A stretch of 38,967 nucleotides of DNA from a virus (IMGVR_UViG_3300047552_000174:1-38967); one strand, 5' to 3'. Shown: positions 22,319-30,971, counted from the first letter of the stretch. Translations and numbers: made by a program. The notes: generated by a model not told the origin, from the letters alone.

Positions 22319-23350
22319 TCAAGCGGGCACAACAAATGCGAGTGCAGCGTAGTCACGCAGTTCTTTGACACCATACACAGTGTCAGAAGTCACCAGAGTA
22401 CCGAGGTACTCTTGCTTGTACTGAGACTGCGAACGGATGCCTTGCTGTTCAGCGTGAGCCATAGCATCTTTGTGCAGGATCATACCAGCGCGATACTTGG
22501 TATCAGAGGGAGTAGAAGTGGACCAATCCACAGTGTTACCCAATTCGTCAACGTATGCGGCACCGGTGGGGGCAGCAGACGAGAATGTCACAGACTGAGT
22601 GGAGGTCACGCTGTTAACGTGAATCCACGGGCAGTTTGTGGAGGTGAACACTTCAACACCGTACAGGTTGCCCAAACGGCCTGTCTTGATCACATCACCA
22701 GAGCCGACAAAAGCCTGCTCAGTGAAGCGGGAAATACCGCGCAGCACGTTGGCTTCAACCGGGGGGATCACCAAGGACAGTTCAGCGCTGGACAGGTCAG
22801 CATCTTCCAGAGTCTGGATCATCTTGCGAATACCAGCATCAGTCAGAGCAGTACCGTTACCGGGAGTGGCACCAGAGAAGTTGGTAGAACCGTCACCACC
22901 GATCACAGCCTTTTCGTAGGCAGCAGCAGCAGAAATCGTACCACCATTGAAGCCAGCGCCCAACAGGTGCAAGTGCTGATCCACTTGACGAGCCAGTGCA
23001 TAACCAGCATCTTCAGTGTAGAACTTGCGCATGGAGGACAGGGCCTGCATTTCAGCAATATCTTCGTACAGTTTGCTGTACTCGTAGTGCTTGTCGATCA
23101 GAACGTCAACCACGCTGTTGGTCGAAGCGATCAGAGTCACTTGAGTGTTTGCAGCCTTGGAGGATGCTGTTCCACGGGCGGGAACCGGGATGTGCAAGGT
23201 GTCACCCTTACGACCTTTGAAACTGATCTTTGTGACCAGATTCGCCAGAACAAGCTTCTGCTTGTAAACGGCAATGACTTCATCACTCCACAGTTCGGGG
23301 ATGAAATTGCCTGCTACCGCTGTGGTAACTTGATTAGTACCGAGACCCAT
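22319..23350 (-). CDS. Major capsid protein
   Basis: The 343-aa protein carries typical features of a podovirus HK97-fold capsid subunit: N-terminal FIPELWSDEVIAVYKQKLVLANL (residues about 17-39), SFKGRKGDTLHIPVPARGTA (43-62), and DVLIDKHYEYSKLYEDIAEMQ (about 82-102) as E-loop and spine helix. The P-domain includes DAGIRKMIQTLEDADL. The gene follows scaffold on the same strand, separated only by a homing endonuclease gene, and has a good GGAG ribosome site (AGGAGTTAATC). It makes the icosahedral shell. High expression is expected from the promoter near 24.68 kb. Confidence 0.92.
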   Translation of the reverse strand: MGLGTNQVTTAVAGNFIPELWSDEVIAVYKQKLVLANLVTKISFKGRKGDTLHIPVPARGTASSKAANTQVTLIASTNSVVDVLIDKHYEYSKLYEDIAEMQALSSMRKFYTEDAGYALARQVDQHLHLLGAGFNGGTISAAAAYEKAVIGGDGSTNFSGATPGNGTALTDAGIRKMIQTLEDADLSSAELSLVIPPVEANVLRGISRFTEQAFVGSGDVIKTGRLGNLYGVEVFTSTNCPWIHVNSVTSTQSVTFSSAAPTGAAYVDELGNTVDWSTSTPSDTKYRAGMILHKDAMAHAEQQGIRSQSQYKQEYLGTLVTSDTVYGVKELRDYAALAFVVPA

Positions 23351-23370
23351 GATTAACTCCTAAATGAGAT

Positions 23371-23829
23371 TTACTTAACCCGACCCTGGTATCCAGACGT
23401 ATCTTCGGAATACTCGCTCCCTCGACCATTCAGTTTGCGGATATCTGCAATGAGTGTCATCTGCTGTTCAGTATATGGTCCCCGGAGATCAATTCCTCTC
23501 GATTCTATCCATTCCAAGGTCTTTTCTGCTTGCTTCTTTTTAGCAATCAGAAGGTCTTGTACCATGAACAGAGCCTTCGAAACTCTCGGTCGACCATCAA
23601 TATGAACTTCCCACTGGTATTTCCGATTCCCTTGCTTTTGACGACCATAACACTGATAACTTATGTCTAATTTGTCCAAAATTTCACAGTATTTGAATAC
23701 CAGAATCTTAGATGTATTTGACATCTTCAGTGTAGGAACAAAAGTAGGTCCTCGCTTAATAACAGTGATGCTTCCTTCACCATCAATGATACCCGCTAAC
23801 CAACCTAGTTCAAATTGAGTAGCAGTCAC
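23371..23829 (-). CDS. LAGLIDADG homing endonuclease between scaffold and capsid genes
   Basis: The 152-aa protein has a single LAGLIDADG motif, LAGIIDGEGS at residues 11-20, including the catalytic acid D16 region, so it would act as a homodimer. The downstream part is Lys/Tyr-rich (KYCEILDKLDISYQCYGRQK). The start overlaps the scaffold stop (ATGA), and the ORF ends 21 bases before the capsid ATG. Its lysine- and isoleucine-rich composition differs from its neighbours, supporting horizontal arrival. No intron is needed, since neither flanking gene is interrupted. Confidence 0.87.
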   Translation of the reverse strand: MTATQFELGWLAGIIDGEGSITVIKRGPTFVPTLKMSNTSKILVFKYCEILDKLDISYQCYGRQKQGNRKYQWEVHIDGRPRVSKALFMVQDLLIAKKKQAEKTLEWIESRGIDLRGPYTEQQMTLIADIRKLNGRGSEYSEDTSGYQGRVK

Positions 23830-24584
23830 TTCACACGCCCTTCACTATATGCCGCAAGAATTTCATCTTGCATTGACTCATATTTACCGGGGTCACGAAT
23901 TTTCAGACGGATGAGGTCTGCGCGGCGGTAAACTTTTCGTGTACTCTCACCTGACCCACCAGTTTCAACGGCTGCTGATTTCAACGCCTGATTACGAGCA
24001 GTGTGGTCCACTTCCGCAACCTTTTGTTGTTTCACAGCACGAAGTTCCTTGTAGGTCGAAAACAATTCGTTAGCAGCATCAACATCGTACTGATCGGCCT
24101 GTTGAAACAGTTGTTGCCGAACCTTACTAGCAGCAATCCAGTTCCTGAACTCTTGATCCGATGTCAATTGAAAGGCATCTGGATGCAATTGAACAAGTTT
24201 CTGTCTTGCTTGCTCCGCTTGTAACTGACGAGCATATTGTTCTGCTGCCAATACTCGCGGATTGTTTTCAATCTGCTGTCGAATCGCTTCCTGTGGATTC
24301 TCGAAAAAATCTACTGGCTTTGCTTCCTCGACTTGCGGCTTAGGTGTCAGTTGTGACTTAATCAATTCGTCTGCAAGTTTACGAACCTCGTGTACCTCAT
24401 TCATCGTGCGACCAACTAGCTTTTCAGCCTCTTGGTGCATCTTGACCACATCAGCGACACTCTTGCCGCGATATTTCTCGGGTAACTCTGGTTCTGCCTG
24501 CTTAGGTTCTTCTTGAATCTGCTGTTCCACAGTCTCAAGTTCACCTACCTCGGAATTGCCATCAATATCCTGAATTTCAGCCAT
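23826..24584 (-). CDS. Capsid scaffolding protein
   Basis: The 252-aa product is very acidic at the N-terminus (IDGNSEVGELETVEQQIQEE) and highly charged and helical throughout (VLAAEQYARQLQAEQARQKL), with a basic C-terminal region (STRKVYRRADLIRLKIRDP, residues about 215-233) typical of scaffold capsid-binding tips. It precedes the capsid gene, as in most podoviruses. Scaffold guides shell assembly and leaves the procapsid. The ATG follows GGAAGGAAAGTA. It is the first gene after the capsid-operon promoter. Confidence 0.85.
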   Translation of the reverse strand: MAEIQDIDGNSEVGELETVEQQIQEEPKQAEPELPEKYRGKSVADVVKMHQEAEKLVGRTMNEVHEVRKLADELIKSQLTPKPQVEEAKPVDFFENPQEAIRQQIENNPRVLAAEQYARQLQAEQARQKLVQLHPDAFQLTSDQEFRNWIAASKVRQQLFQQADQYDVDAANELFSTYKELRAVKQQKVAEVDHTARNQALKSAAVETGGSGESTRKVYRRADLIRLKIRDPGKYESMQDEILAAYSEGRVK

Positions 24585-24662
24585 TACTTTCCTTCCGGTC
24601 CATTTCGGATTGTCGGTTAATTAAATCCACTGCCAAAGTTGGTTGTAGTGGTACGCATTCAA

Positions 24663-24690
24663 TTTATATCACAAAAAGGTATGTAGTCAA
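24663..24690 (-). promoter_or_regulatory. Sigma70-like promoter for scaffold and capsid
   Basis: On the minus strand TTGACT (24690-24685) is followed by 16 bases and TATAAA (24668-24663). It lies in the ~100-base gap between the zinc-ribbon gene and the scaffold start and would boost capsid expression inside the late operon. Confidence 0.7.
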
Positions 24691-24917
24691 GCCCTTTTAG
24701 CCTTGATTCGTGCGTTTTCCTCACGAATCCGTGCCCAACGGTCTGCTGCACCGGGAAACGCCCCGGTAATACCCTCAAGTCTTACTGTGGGCATTGACTG
24801 CAACATGGTCGCATTACCCCCGCACTCAGGGCATTCAATGGTGCGAAACTCACTATCCACCAGTTTCTCAGTGATAGTTCCACAATTTCCACAGCAAAAA
24901 TCATTCATCAACTTCAT
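24687..24917 (-). CDS. FmdB-like zinc-ribbon phage protein
   Basis: This 76-aa protein has an FmdB-like zinc ribbon: CCGNCG at residues 8-13 and CPECGG at about 30-35, with a hydrophilic middle and a basic end (RWARIREENARIKAKRA). Such small zinc ribbons occur next to phage capsid genes; they may act as regulators or assembly factors. The start could alternatively be the ATG at 24908. The gene overlaps the previous one. Its end contains the -35 box of the capsid promoter. Confidence 0.72.
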   Translation of the reverse strand: MKLMNDFCCGNCGTITEKLVDSEFRTIECPECGGNATMLQSMPTVRLEGITGAFPGAADRWARIREENARIKAKRA

Positions 24918-25143
24918 TCTTCAACCCTTCATAAGCTTGTTCACTGATTGAGCCAATACTGAGCATCCAGCGCATCATGGATACCTCACCCTTGCGAAAG
25001 TCGAGTGAGTGATTCTCAGTGACTGATGAGAGAGTGTCGGTAGCTTTGAGCATCCCTTCAATATCCTTCATCAGTTCTTTCCATGCGTCAGAGCCGCACA
25101 TTACTATGCGGTCCTCATAATACTTTTGTAGTGCTATATCCAT
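24901..25143 (-). CDS. Hypothetical 80-aa protein near capsid genes
   Basis: I place the start at ATG 25143 (MDIALQKYYEDR), slightly inside the preceding gene; a TTG 39 bases upstream is possible but weaker. The protein is acidic and helical, with VMCGSDAWKELMKDIEGM near residues 13-30 and RKGEVSMMRWMLS at about 51-63. Similar short helical proteins occur next to portal/scaffold genes in podoviruses, without a firm role. It overlaps the zinc-ribbon gene downstream. Confidence 0.68.
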   Translation of the reverse strand: MDIALQKYYEDRIVMCGSDAWKELMKDIEGMLKATDTLSSVTENHSLDFRKGEVSMMRWMLSIGSISEQAYEGLKNEVDE

Positions 25144-25379
25144 GCTGATCCGTTCCAAGTTTGAATGGTTCTGGTTTCCCAACTACTACCTATGTATCGT
25201 TTCAATACACCAGTAACCCATGCTGATCCTGTCCAGTATTTGAGATTACCTTGAGTGGTAACAGATAATGTAGCGTTGAACGAAAATGATGCAGAACCCT
25301 GCATCGCATTGGGGTCAACCGTACCGGAACCCCAAGAGTCACCCCAGCTAGACCCCCAGCCTTGAAATGAGGTAGCCAT
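25134..25379 (-). CDS. Small Trp/Ser/Gly-rich beta protein
   Basis: The 81-aa product opens with SFQGWGSSWGDSWGSG and ends with two WNGSAW/WTGSAW-like motifs (YWTGSAWVTG and TWNGSAW). Such YWNGSAW repeats occur in small phage fibre or carbohydrate-binding proteins. It is directly adjacent to the 217-aa structural gene. Probable small accessory virion or fibre subunit; no enzymatic features. Confidence 0.68.
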   Translation of the reverse strand: MATSFQGWGSSWGDSWGSGTVDPNAMQGSASFSFNATLSVTTQGNLKYWTGSAWVTGVLKRYIGSSWETRTIQTWNGSAWI

Positions 25380-26033
25380 TTAAGCTGGCCCCCATTCGCT
25401 CCCACTTTGTCCATTACCTGTTACAGAATAGCCATTGACTGACACAATGTTGGCGTTAACCACATCAGTAGCAACCTCAGTAGTACCCGTCATAATGCCA
25501 AGCGCATAAGGTGTCATAGTTGCGGAGAATGTCAGCGATGCCGTAGCTGTGGCACTGACTTCCGCACCCAATTCAGGAGTGTTTGTGCTGATTGTGAATG
25601 CAGTCTCGCCAACAGCAGCAAGCGAGGCAGTAAGCAGCGCATCAGCCGCAGCAAATGTCAGCGATGCCGTACCCTCACCACTGGAGATCAGTTGACCCGC
25701 TGCGTCAGCGACCGTGAAAGTGATACTCGCTGGCGCGTCTGCTGTGATACCACCAACTGCCGTACCAGTGCCGGATATGGTCGCAGTCATGGTGTACCTT
25801 GCAGCCAAGGCTCCGCCCTTCTGAGGCATCATCCAAGTAGCAGGGTGACGGTATCCAGAAGGAAGACCGACTAACTCGCTGGTTATTCCTTCACCCGCTG
25901 TCAGGTTTCGGATGCGGTTTGTCTGACTGACGTTACTTTGCAGAGGCGAGGCAATGGTGCTCAGAAACGCAGTCTGACCGAAGTGACGCACACCCCGCGC
26001 AAATACCTGTATTCCGTTGCAGCCGAGTGCCAT
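25380..26033 (-). CDS. Ala/Thr-rich beta-repeat virion protein (217 aa)
   Basis: After a helical or loop-like N-terminus (NRIRNLTAGEGITSELVGLPSG), the 217-aa protein contains repeated beta motifs with the shared ending SLTF or ITFT (for example ASITFTVADA, ASLTFAAADA and ASLTFSATM), suggesting at least three short repeats. The composition is typical of fibre or decoration shafts. The ATG overlaps the stop of the 50-aa gene. Probably displayed on the capsid, since it is coded between portal and scaffold. Confidence 0.68.
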   Translation of the reverse strand: MALGCNGIQVFARGVRHFGQTAFLSTIASPLQSNVSQTNRIRNLTAGEGITSELVGLPSGYRHPATWMMPQKGGALAARYTMTATISGTGTAVGGITADAPASITFTVADAAGQLISSGEGTASLTFAAADALLTASLAAVGETAFTISTNTPELGAEVSATATASLTFSATMTPYALGIMTGTTEVATDVVNANIVSVNGYSVTGNGQSGSEWGPA

Positions 26034-26185
26034 CAGATCACCTCTGCTGACTCAGGCAGACCAGCAGCCACCAGTTGCTCACGGCAGACTGTTTTCTGCG
26101 CCTCAACGATAAGCATTGCAAGGCGGTACACATCCCCGCGCCACTGGGGATAATCCTCAATCACGGCAAGAATGCGCGGGTCCAT
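26033..26185 (-). CDS. 50-aa small protein between structural genes
   Basis: The frame runs from ATG 26185 to TGA at 26033 and encodes a charged helical peptide starting DPRILAVIEDYPQWRGDVYR and ending GLPESAEVI. It fits between two larger genes: two bases after the previous stop and overlapping the next start (TGATG). No family recognised. The precise packing supports translation. Confidence 0.6.
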   Translation of the reverse strand: MDPRILAVIEDYPQWRGDVYRLAMLIVEAQKTVCREQLVAAGLPESAEVI

Positions 26186-26187
26186 GA

Positions 26188-27087
26188 TCAGGTGCCGTAA
26201 CCGTAGTCGAAGTCAATATTCACCGTACCTGCGGAGGTGGTCGCACCCGTTTGGAACAGCAGGAACTGAATGTTTGCACCGTCTGGAATCTTGCGCATTG
26301 ACGGGAAACTGTTTACCAAGTCCATTTTGGAGTACAGGCCAGTGGCAGGTACAGGAATGCACCACAGCGGTTTGCACAGTCCGATGATCACTGAGCCTGA
26401 AGCATGGGCAGTACCAGACCACACCAAGGAAACAATGTCACTGACTCCGGTATCACCCGCTGCCAAAGGAAGGAACGGGTTGTACTTATTTGCCGCAGCA
26501 CCCGTATTGAGCAACTGACCCACACCCATCGAAGCAGTGGATGTGAAGGTTGTGGTTGCACCAGACGCGCCGCCTTGGTCAAGGTAGTTAATGACACAAG
26601 TCGGTGCGTTGGCACCCATAGCCACAACCGAGGATGCAACGAACATCCGCAGGCCCACACCGTTCGCGTACCGATCACCCTTTGATGCAGTGTTGCTGAT
26701 GGCGGTCATGGTTACCGTCTTGGTGCCTGTTGTGCTGACGTTGGTCGTGGTCAATGGGACATAGCCCACCATGTCAATCGCCATAACGTACCAAGGCGCA
26801 CCAGCAGCAGCCACCACACAAGCCCCAGCGGTCAGGAAGTGCTTGGTGCCGGGAGACACATCACCACCTGTGTAGATAGTGCCTTGACTCCATGTGTCAT
26901 CGGTTGGAACATAGGTCAGATCAGTACCAGCGAAGGTGGACGCAATGGGCCAACCTGCATGTGGAGCCAACAAAGTCCACGCGCCAGCAGTACCAGCGGA
27001 ATTGAGCGTCTTGGTCATCGTGACCGTGTCGCCCTTACCGTTGGTCGTTAAATCCTGAATTAGTTGGTCTTGTGAGGCCCATCCCAT
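26188..27087 (-). CDS. Structural paralogue A (299 aa)
   Basis: This 299-aa protein is clearly related to the product of the adjacent upstream gene (27098-27982). Matching blocks are YNPFLPLAAGDTGV with YNPYVSLALGDTGV; VSPGTKH with VSPATQH; and IPDGANIQFLLF with IKDGAVLNIFAE. Both are Gly/Thr/Ala-rich with beta character. Placement between portal and scaffold and length suggest a head or tail accessory fibre subunit. The ATG follows GGAGCAGATT. I recognise no named family. Confidence 0.72.
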   Translation of the reverse strand: MGWASQDQLIQDLTTNGKGDTVTMTKTLNSAGTAGAWTLLAPHAGWPIASTFAGTDLTYVPTDDTWSQGTIYTGGDVSPGTKHFLTAGACVVAAAGAPWYVMAIDMVGYVPLTTTNVSTTGTKTVTMTAISNTASKGDRYANGVGLRMFVASSVVAMGANAPTCVINYLDQGGASGATTTFTSTASMGVGQLLNTGAAANKYNPFLPLAAGDTGVSDIVSLVWSGTAHASGSVIIGLCKPLWCIPVPATGLYSKMDLVNSFPSMRKIPDGANIQFLLFQTGATTSAGTVNIDFDYGYGT

Positions 27088-27097
27088 AATCTGCTCC

Positions 27098-27982
27098 TTA
27101 GTTCCAGACGGTTTCCAAAGTGCCGATAAGCTGACTAGAGGCCAAAGACCCCTGTGAGCCTTCAGCGAAGATATTCAGCACCGCACCATCCTTGATCTGA
27201 GGTGCGCCTGCTGAGTGAATGATTGACATAAATTCGTCTGCTGCACCAAAGGCCACGCCAGTAGTCGTGCGGCACTCTTGGGTGACATAACCATTAAACA
27301 GCGGCTTGACAATCACAAGTGCCATCAGGCCACCACCCGCTGCGGTAAAAGTCACTGACTCGATAGAACGCACCCCGGTGTCACCTAGTGCAAGTGAAAC
27401 GTATGGGTTGTAGCTTGCGCCCACACCATTAGCAGCGACCACTTGACCACCACCAGCAACAGCAAAAGTGAAAGTGTTTTGGCTTACCCTGCCAGCTACA
27501 CCATCCTGATTCGTGTAGGTCATGGTGAACTGCCCTGTGGTCGAAGCAGCAGACTGAGCAACAGCAATCACGCGACCAGAGGTGTAGCGCGGGATGGTTA
27601 CTGTGTTGTCCATCACCTGAGTTTCACCAATCGCGTCAGTATCAATGAACGGGTAATACAGCAGGTAATCACACAGAATCAGTCGTTGCCGAGCATTCAC
27701 AGCGCTTCCGGTATTTGCAGTCATCACCGTGAGCGACTTCAGGTGCTGCGTTGCCGGGGAGACTGTCGGCACCTTAATGCCCTTGTCAGCCTCAACAACA
27801 GCAGCCACGGAGGGGGATGATGCGTAAAAGTTGGCAGGCGGTGAGCCAGCAAAGTAGCTGTAATCAATCCATGCGTTTGCCGTGGTCGCAGCCGATGCCA
27901 CAGTCTTTCTGAACTGCGTGAACCAGCACTGACCTAACAGGTCAGCGTTGGCAAACTCACCGACATTTGCAAAGCCGGACAT
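27098..27982 (-). CDS. Structural paralogue B (294 aa)
   Basis: Sister of the gene at 26188-27087 with the same block order over most of its length: a FxKT..SA.T...W opening, VSPATQH, a DYLLYYPFIDTD segment corresponding to DMVGYVPLTTTN, YNPYVSLALGDTGV and a C-terminal IKDGAVLNIF. Divergence is large enough to suggest an old duplication with specialisation. Probable virion surface or assembly component. It starts inside the stop of the preceding gene (TAATG). Confidence 0.72.
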   Translation of the reverse strand: MSGFANVGEFANADLLGQCWFTQFRKTVASAATTANAWIDYSYFAGSPPANFYASSPSVAAVVEADKGIKVPTVSPATQHLKSLTVMTANTGSAVNARQRLILCDYLLYYPFIDTDAIGETQVMDNTVTIPRYTSGRVIAVAQSAASTTGQFTMTYTNQDGVAGRVSQNTFTFAVAGGGQVVAANGVGASYNPYVSLALGDTGVRSIESVTFTAAGGGLMALVIVKPLFNGYVTQECRTTTGVAFGAADEFMSIIHSAGAPQIKDGAVLNIFAEGSQGSLASSQLIGTLETVWN

Positions 27983-28386
27983 TAGTCAGCCGAGATTGAC
28001 AAAGCACCAATTGCGAATTGCGGCTGGATGCCGCTAGACACATTCAGCGTTGCACTCAGCGCACCAGAAATCATCATATTCACAGAACTGCTTGCAGTAT
28101 CAACCACTGCGAAATGGGTGATTGCGTTAGTGCCACCAGTGCAAGCACCAAACTGGATCAGAGCGGCATTCGTGAATGGGCTTGATGTACCAGTCCAAGC
28201 ACTGGATTTTGTCAGTGCAACCCGCGCATATCCGGTGTAAGTAGCCTCTGCCACCAGCGATGCGGATTCACCCGGATCAGCAGTGAAAAGCGCGAGGTAC
28301 TGCGTGGCACCCGCACGGTAGCTGGGGTCTGTGCCGCGCAGGAACATATCCAGTGCAGCCGTTTCCGTAGTATTTGAAAGGGACAT
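27982..28386 (-). CDS. Phage virion protein with LALFTADPG signature
   Basis: The 134-aa protein has the pattern YLALFTADPGESASLVAEATYTGYARV (about residues 27-53), common in small phage structural proteins often listed as tail-fibre-associated or hypothetical. It is beta-rich. It lies between a collagen-like fibre gene and two paralogous virion genes, supporting a structural role, perhaps a fibre base or trimer cap. Exact role unknown. Confidence 0.7.
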   Translation of the reverse strand: MSLSNTTETAALDMFLRGTDPSYRAGATQYLALFTADPGESASLVAEATYTGYARVALTKSSAWTGTSSPFTNAALIQFGACTGGTNAITHFAVVDTASSSVNMMISGALSATLNVSSGIQPQFAIGALSISAD

Positions 28387-28395
28387 AATAAGCCT

Positions 28396-28884
28396 TTATG
28401 AAATATCAAGCCAAAGCTGATTTAACTGCGGATTGGCTGGCGCAGTGGATGATACTGTAATTTGCCAAGCATTACCAGCAACGTGAACGGCACCTACTTG
28501 CTCACTTTTCTGGACAATTTCGCCTGCGTCAATGATTTTACCTGTGGATAACTTGAGCACCAAATGTCCATCCATAGCCACTTCTGCATCAACAACAGAA
28601 GTACCGTTTGCACCCCTAGCGCCATCTTTACCGTCCTTACCGTTTAGTCCGGCTTGTCCAGCAGGCCCAACATCACCGCTAGGACCACGAGGACCAACAG
28701 GGCCAGTATCGCCTTTATCACCCTTGTCTCCTTTGTCACCTTTTTGAAGCTGCCGAGCCTCAAGATCGGTCACACGTTTATCGAACTTGTCGAGCAACTT
28801 ACCCAAAAACATCCCCACCCCGGTCAGTTTGACCGATGGGTCAACTGACGGAGTTACGAGTTTCTTGAGGGTTTCGGAAATCAT
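28396..28884 (-). CDS. Collagen-like fibre protein
   Basis: The 162-aa product has an N-terminal helix (ISETLKKLVTPSVDPSV, with a following coiled-coil-like LGKLLDKFDKRVTDLEARQ), then a run of Gly-X-Y triplets from about residue 48 to 92 (KGDKGDKGDTGPVGPRGPSG, then GPAGQAGLNGKDGKDG), and a C-terminal globular tip. Collagen-like repeats form trimeric rods in phage fibres. Its gene overlaps the portal stop by four bases. It probably encodes a head or tail appendage that trimerises. Confidence 0.85.
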   Translation of the reverse strand: MISETLKKLVTPSVDPSVKLTGVGMFLGKLLDKFDKRVTDLEARQLQKGDKGDKGDKGDTGPVGPRGPSGDVGPAGQAGLNGKDGKDGARGANGTSVVDAEVAMDGHLVLKLSTGKIIDAGEIVQKSEQVGAVHVAGNAWQITVSSTAPANPQLNQLWLDIS

Positions 28885-30926
28885 GCGTTTTCGGCAGTTT
28901 TCATGTAGTCGGACTCAGCGGCAGCTTTCTGCTGCATCTGTTTCGTAGCGATTCGCTCGTTGGAGGCAATATCCTCGGCCTTGAGGCTCAAGTCCTTCTC
29001 CTTGAGCATCAGATCAGCGATTCTAGCTCTACGCTCAAAGTCAGCAGACTCGTTATCATCGTTCAAGTTGTTGCTCAGTGCTGCAACCAGCTTGGCCTGC
29101 GCCACTTGCGGCACAACTTGTGCTTCAGCAGCAATCTTAGCCGTTTCGGCCTTGGTTTTCTCAACCTCAGCCATCTTCTGCGCACCCTCAAGCTGGATCG
29201 CCATCTGCTGAACCTGCTGCTGCTGCGGATCAGGTTGTGCAGCCTTCTGCAACTGGACCAGCATTTCTTCACGGTTGCTCAGGGAACTGTTCTTGATCAC
29301 CGACTGCATCAGGATCGGAGTCAGGGGACTGTTGGCACCCAATGTCTGGATCAGGAATGCCAACTGCTTCTGCTCGTACTCACGCGCAACTATGCCCAAG
29401 GTAGCTGTGGGGATGAACTTCACATCCGCAGAGGGGTAACGCTCAGGGTCAAACTGCATGTAACGCCATGCAGCCTTGTAGATGAACGGGATCAGGAAGT
29501 CCTCTTGGAAGTTAGTCAGTACCCGCTTGTACTTCTTGATCATGGTCGCTGTAGCCATGTCAATGCCACCAGCGTCCCGCGACACCTGAGTGGGGCTACC
29601 CGCAGAGTCAACCGTAGATGTTGCCATGAGCAGCATACGCTCAAACTCTTTGGAAGTCTGCATGGCTGCACCATCGTTGGTGCCGAACTTGAACGGGAAG
29701 ATAATCTCGTTAGGTGCACCGTTGGTCAGGAACGCTTTACCGGGCTTGACCTCGAACTTCGCACCACGGGGCAACCTAGACGCATCCAAACCGACCATGG
29801 GGGCCACTGTAAGGGCCAGAGCGTCCATGTGGGAGCGCATGGACCCATCCACAGCACTCTGCATATTAAACGCCTTCTCAGCGGTCCCACGCCCCAGCAA
29901 ACGACCCGGTACGGTATCTGCCTGATAGGTCAGAACCGGACGGTCCTTCATCATGTAGGGGGATTCTTCAGCCTTGAGCAGAATCGAACCATTGGCGACC
30001 ACGACAATGGCTTCCACCATGTCTTTGTAGTCCTCAGTCTCGGACTCGTCATCAATGATCTCCTCGACCTCCTCACCCTCACCGAGATACTCGCGGGGGA
30101 CTAGGCCGTAGTAGGTCAGCAGCAGTACCTTGTCATCCTCGTAGTTACGCGACTCTTGAGTGCTTTCCAACGAGTCATCCTCGTACATGGAGGTAATGTC
30201 CACGTTTTTGTACTTGCCAGCGGTGATACCAGCAGCGATCTTGTGGATGCTGACGTACTTCTCAATGGCGCAACCCATACAGTCGTTAATGTCGGTGCCG
30301 TTGGGGTCGAAAAGGAAGTTTTTGGGGTTGATGGGGTTCAATTTGACCGAAATCCGGTCTTTTTCACCCGTACCGTAGGCCATCTGACCACCACCCATGG
30401 GTACACTCATCGGCTTGTACTGCTTTTCCTCACCAACGATGACCTCGCCGATCCCGGTGCCGTAAATCTCAGCCAAAAGTGTGATGTGGTCGAAGGATTT
30501 GCGAATTTTGTCCTGCGCAAAGTCCTCGTTTAGCTGGTTTTTGAGGCGTTCTACGTCCAAGCCACCATTCTGGTCAGCAATATCGTCACTAATGTCGAAA
30601 AACTCACCTTGACCGAAGATAGCTTCGATAATCTCAGCGTGACGAGTCTCAATAGCCTGCTGGGTAGCGGGTGAAATGACCTTGGAACGCTCAGATTGGC
30701 GACTCTTGTCCTCTGCTGCCCACTCGCCGCGCCAAACACGTTCCCACTTTAACCAATTTTCCATGTGATTCTGGTCGCGGTATTGGCGCCATTTTTCACA
30801 GTGGTCCACAATGAACCCTACGAGTTCCTTTTCCTTCTCGGTAGGCTCGTAGTAGAGCGATTCAGGTTGTTCAGGTGCCAGATCGACTATCTGACCCGTA
30901 TTCGAATAGCCGATTTCTTTTGCCAT
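28881..30926 (-). CDS. Portal protein
   Basis: The 681-aa protein has the composition and order expected of a podovirus portal. The N-terminal acidic helix WRQYRDQNHMENWLKWERVW (about 47-66), SPATQQAIETRHAEIIEAIFG (about 88-108), and the long C-terminal Gln/Ala/Glu coiled coil (QQQQVQQMAIQLEGAQKMAE) are visible. It follows terminase large on the same strand and precedes fibre and scaffold genes. The portal is the dodecameric ring through which DNA enters. The mid part includes GTGIGEVIVGEEKQYK. The start at 30926 is 45 bases after the terminase stop. Confidence 0.88.
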   Translation of the reverse strand: MAKEIGYSNTGQIVDLAPEQPESLYYEPTEKEKELVGFIVDHCEKWRQYRDQNHMENWLKWERVWRGEWAAEDKSRQSERSKVISPATQQAIETRHAEIIEAIFGQGEFFDISDDIADQNGGLDVERLKNQLNEDFAQDKIRKSFDHITLLAEIYGTGIGEVIVGEEKQYKPMSVPMGGGQMAYGTGEKDRISVKLNPINPKNFLFDPNGTDINDCMGCAIEKYVSIHKIAAGITAGKYKNVDITSMYEDDSLESTQESRNYEDDKVLLLTYYGLVPREYLGEGEEVEEIIDDESETEDYKDMVEAIVVVANGSILLKAEESPYMMKDRPVLTYQADTVPGRLLGRGTAEKAFNMQSAVDGSMRSHMDALALTVAPMVGLDASRLPRGAKFEVKPGKAFLTNGAPNEIIFPFKFGTNDGAAMQTSKEFERMLLMATSTVDSAGSPTQVSRDAGGIDMATATMIKKYKRVLTNFQEDFLIPFIYKAAWRYMQFDPERYPSADVKFIPTATLGIVAREYEQKQLAFLIQTLGANSPLTPILMQSVIKNSSLSNREEMLVQLQKAAQPDPQQQQVQQMAIQLEGAQKMAEVEKTKAETAKIAAEAQVVPQVAQAKLVAALSNNLNDDNESADFERRARIADLMLKEKDLSLKAEDIASNERIATKQMQQKAAAESDYMKTAENA

Positions 30927-30971
30927 TACGGAGCCTTTAGGACATAATTGACGCGAATTGTAGTCTATGTA

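Noticed and set aside
22412-23356. Plus-strand frame of 314 codons opposite the capsid gene
   Set aside because: Shadow of the major capsid gene; no start signal and no protein-like domain.
29106-30104. Long plus-strand frame (332 codons) opposite the portal gene
   Set aside because: It is antisense to a well-supported portal gene, has no ribosome site, and its composition (many Leu, His, Arg) is that of a reverse-frame shadow.
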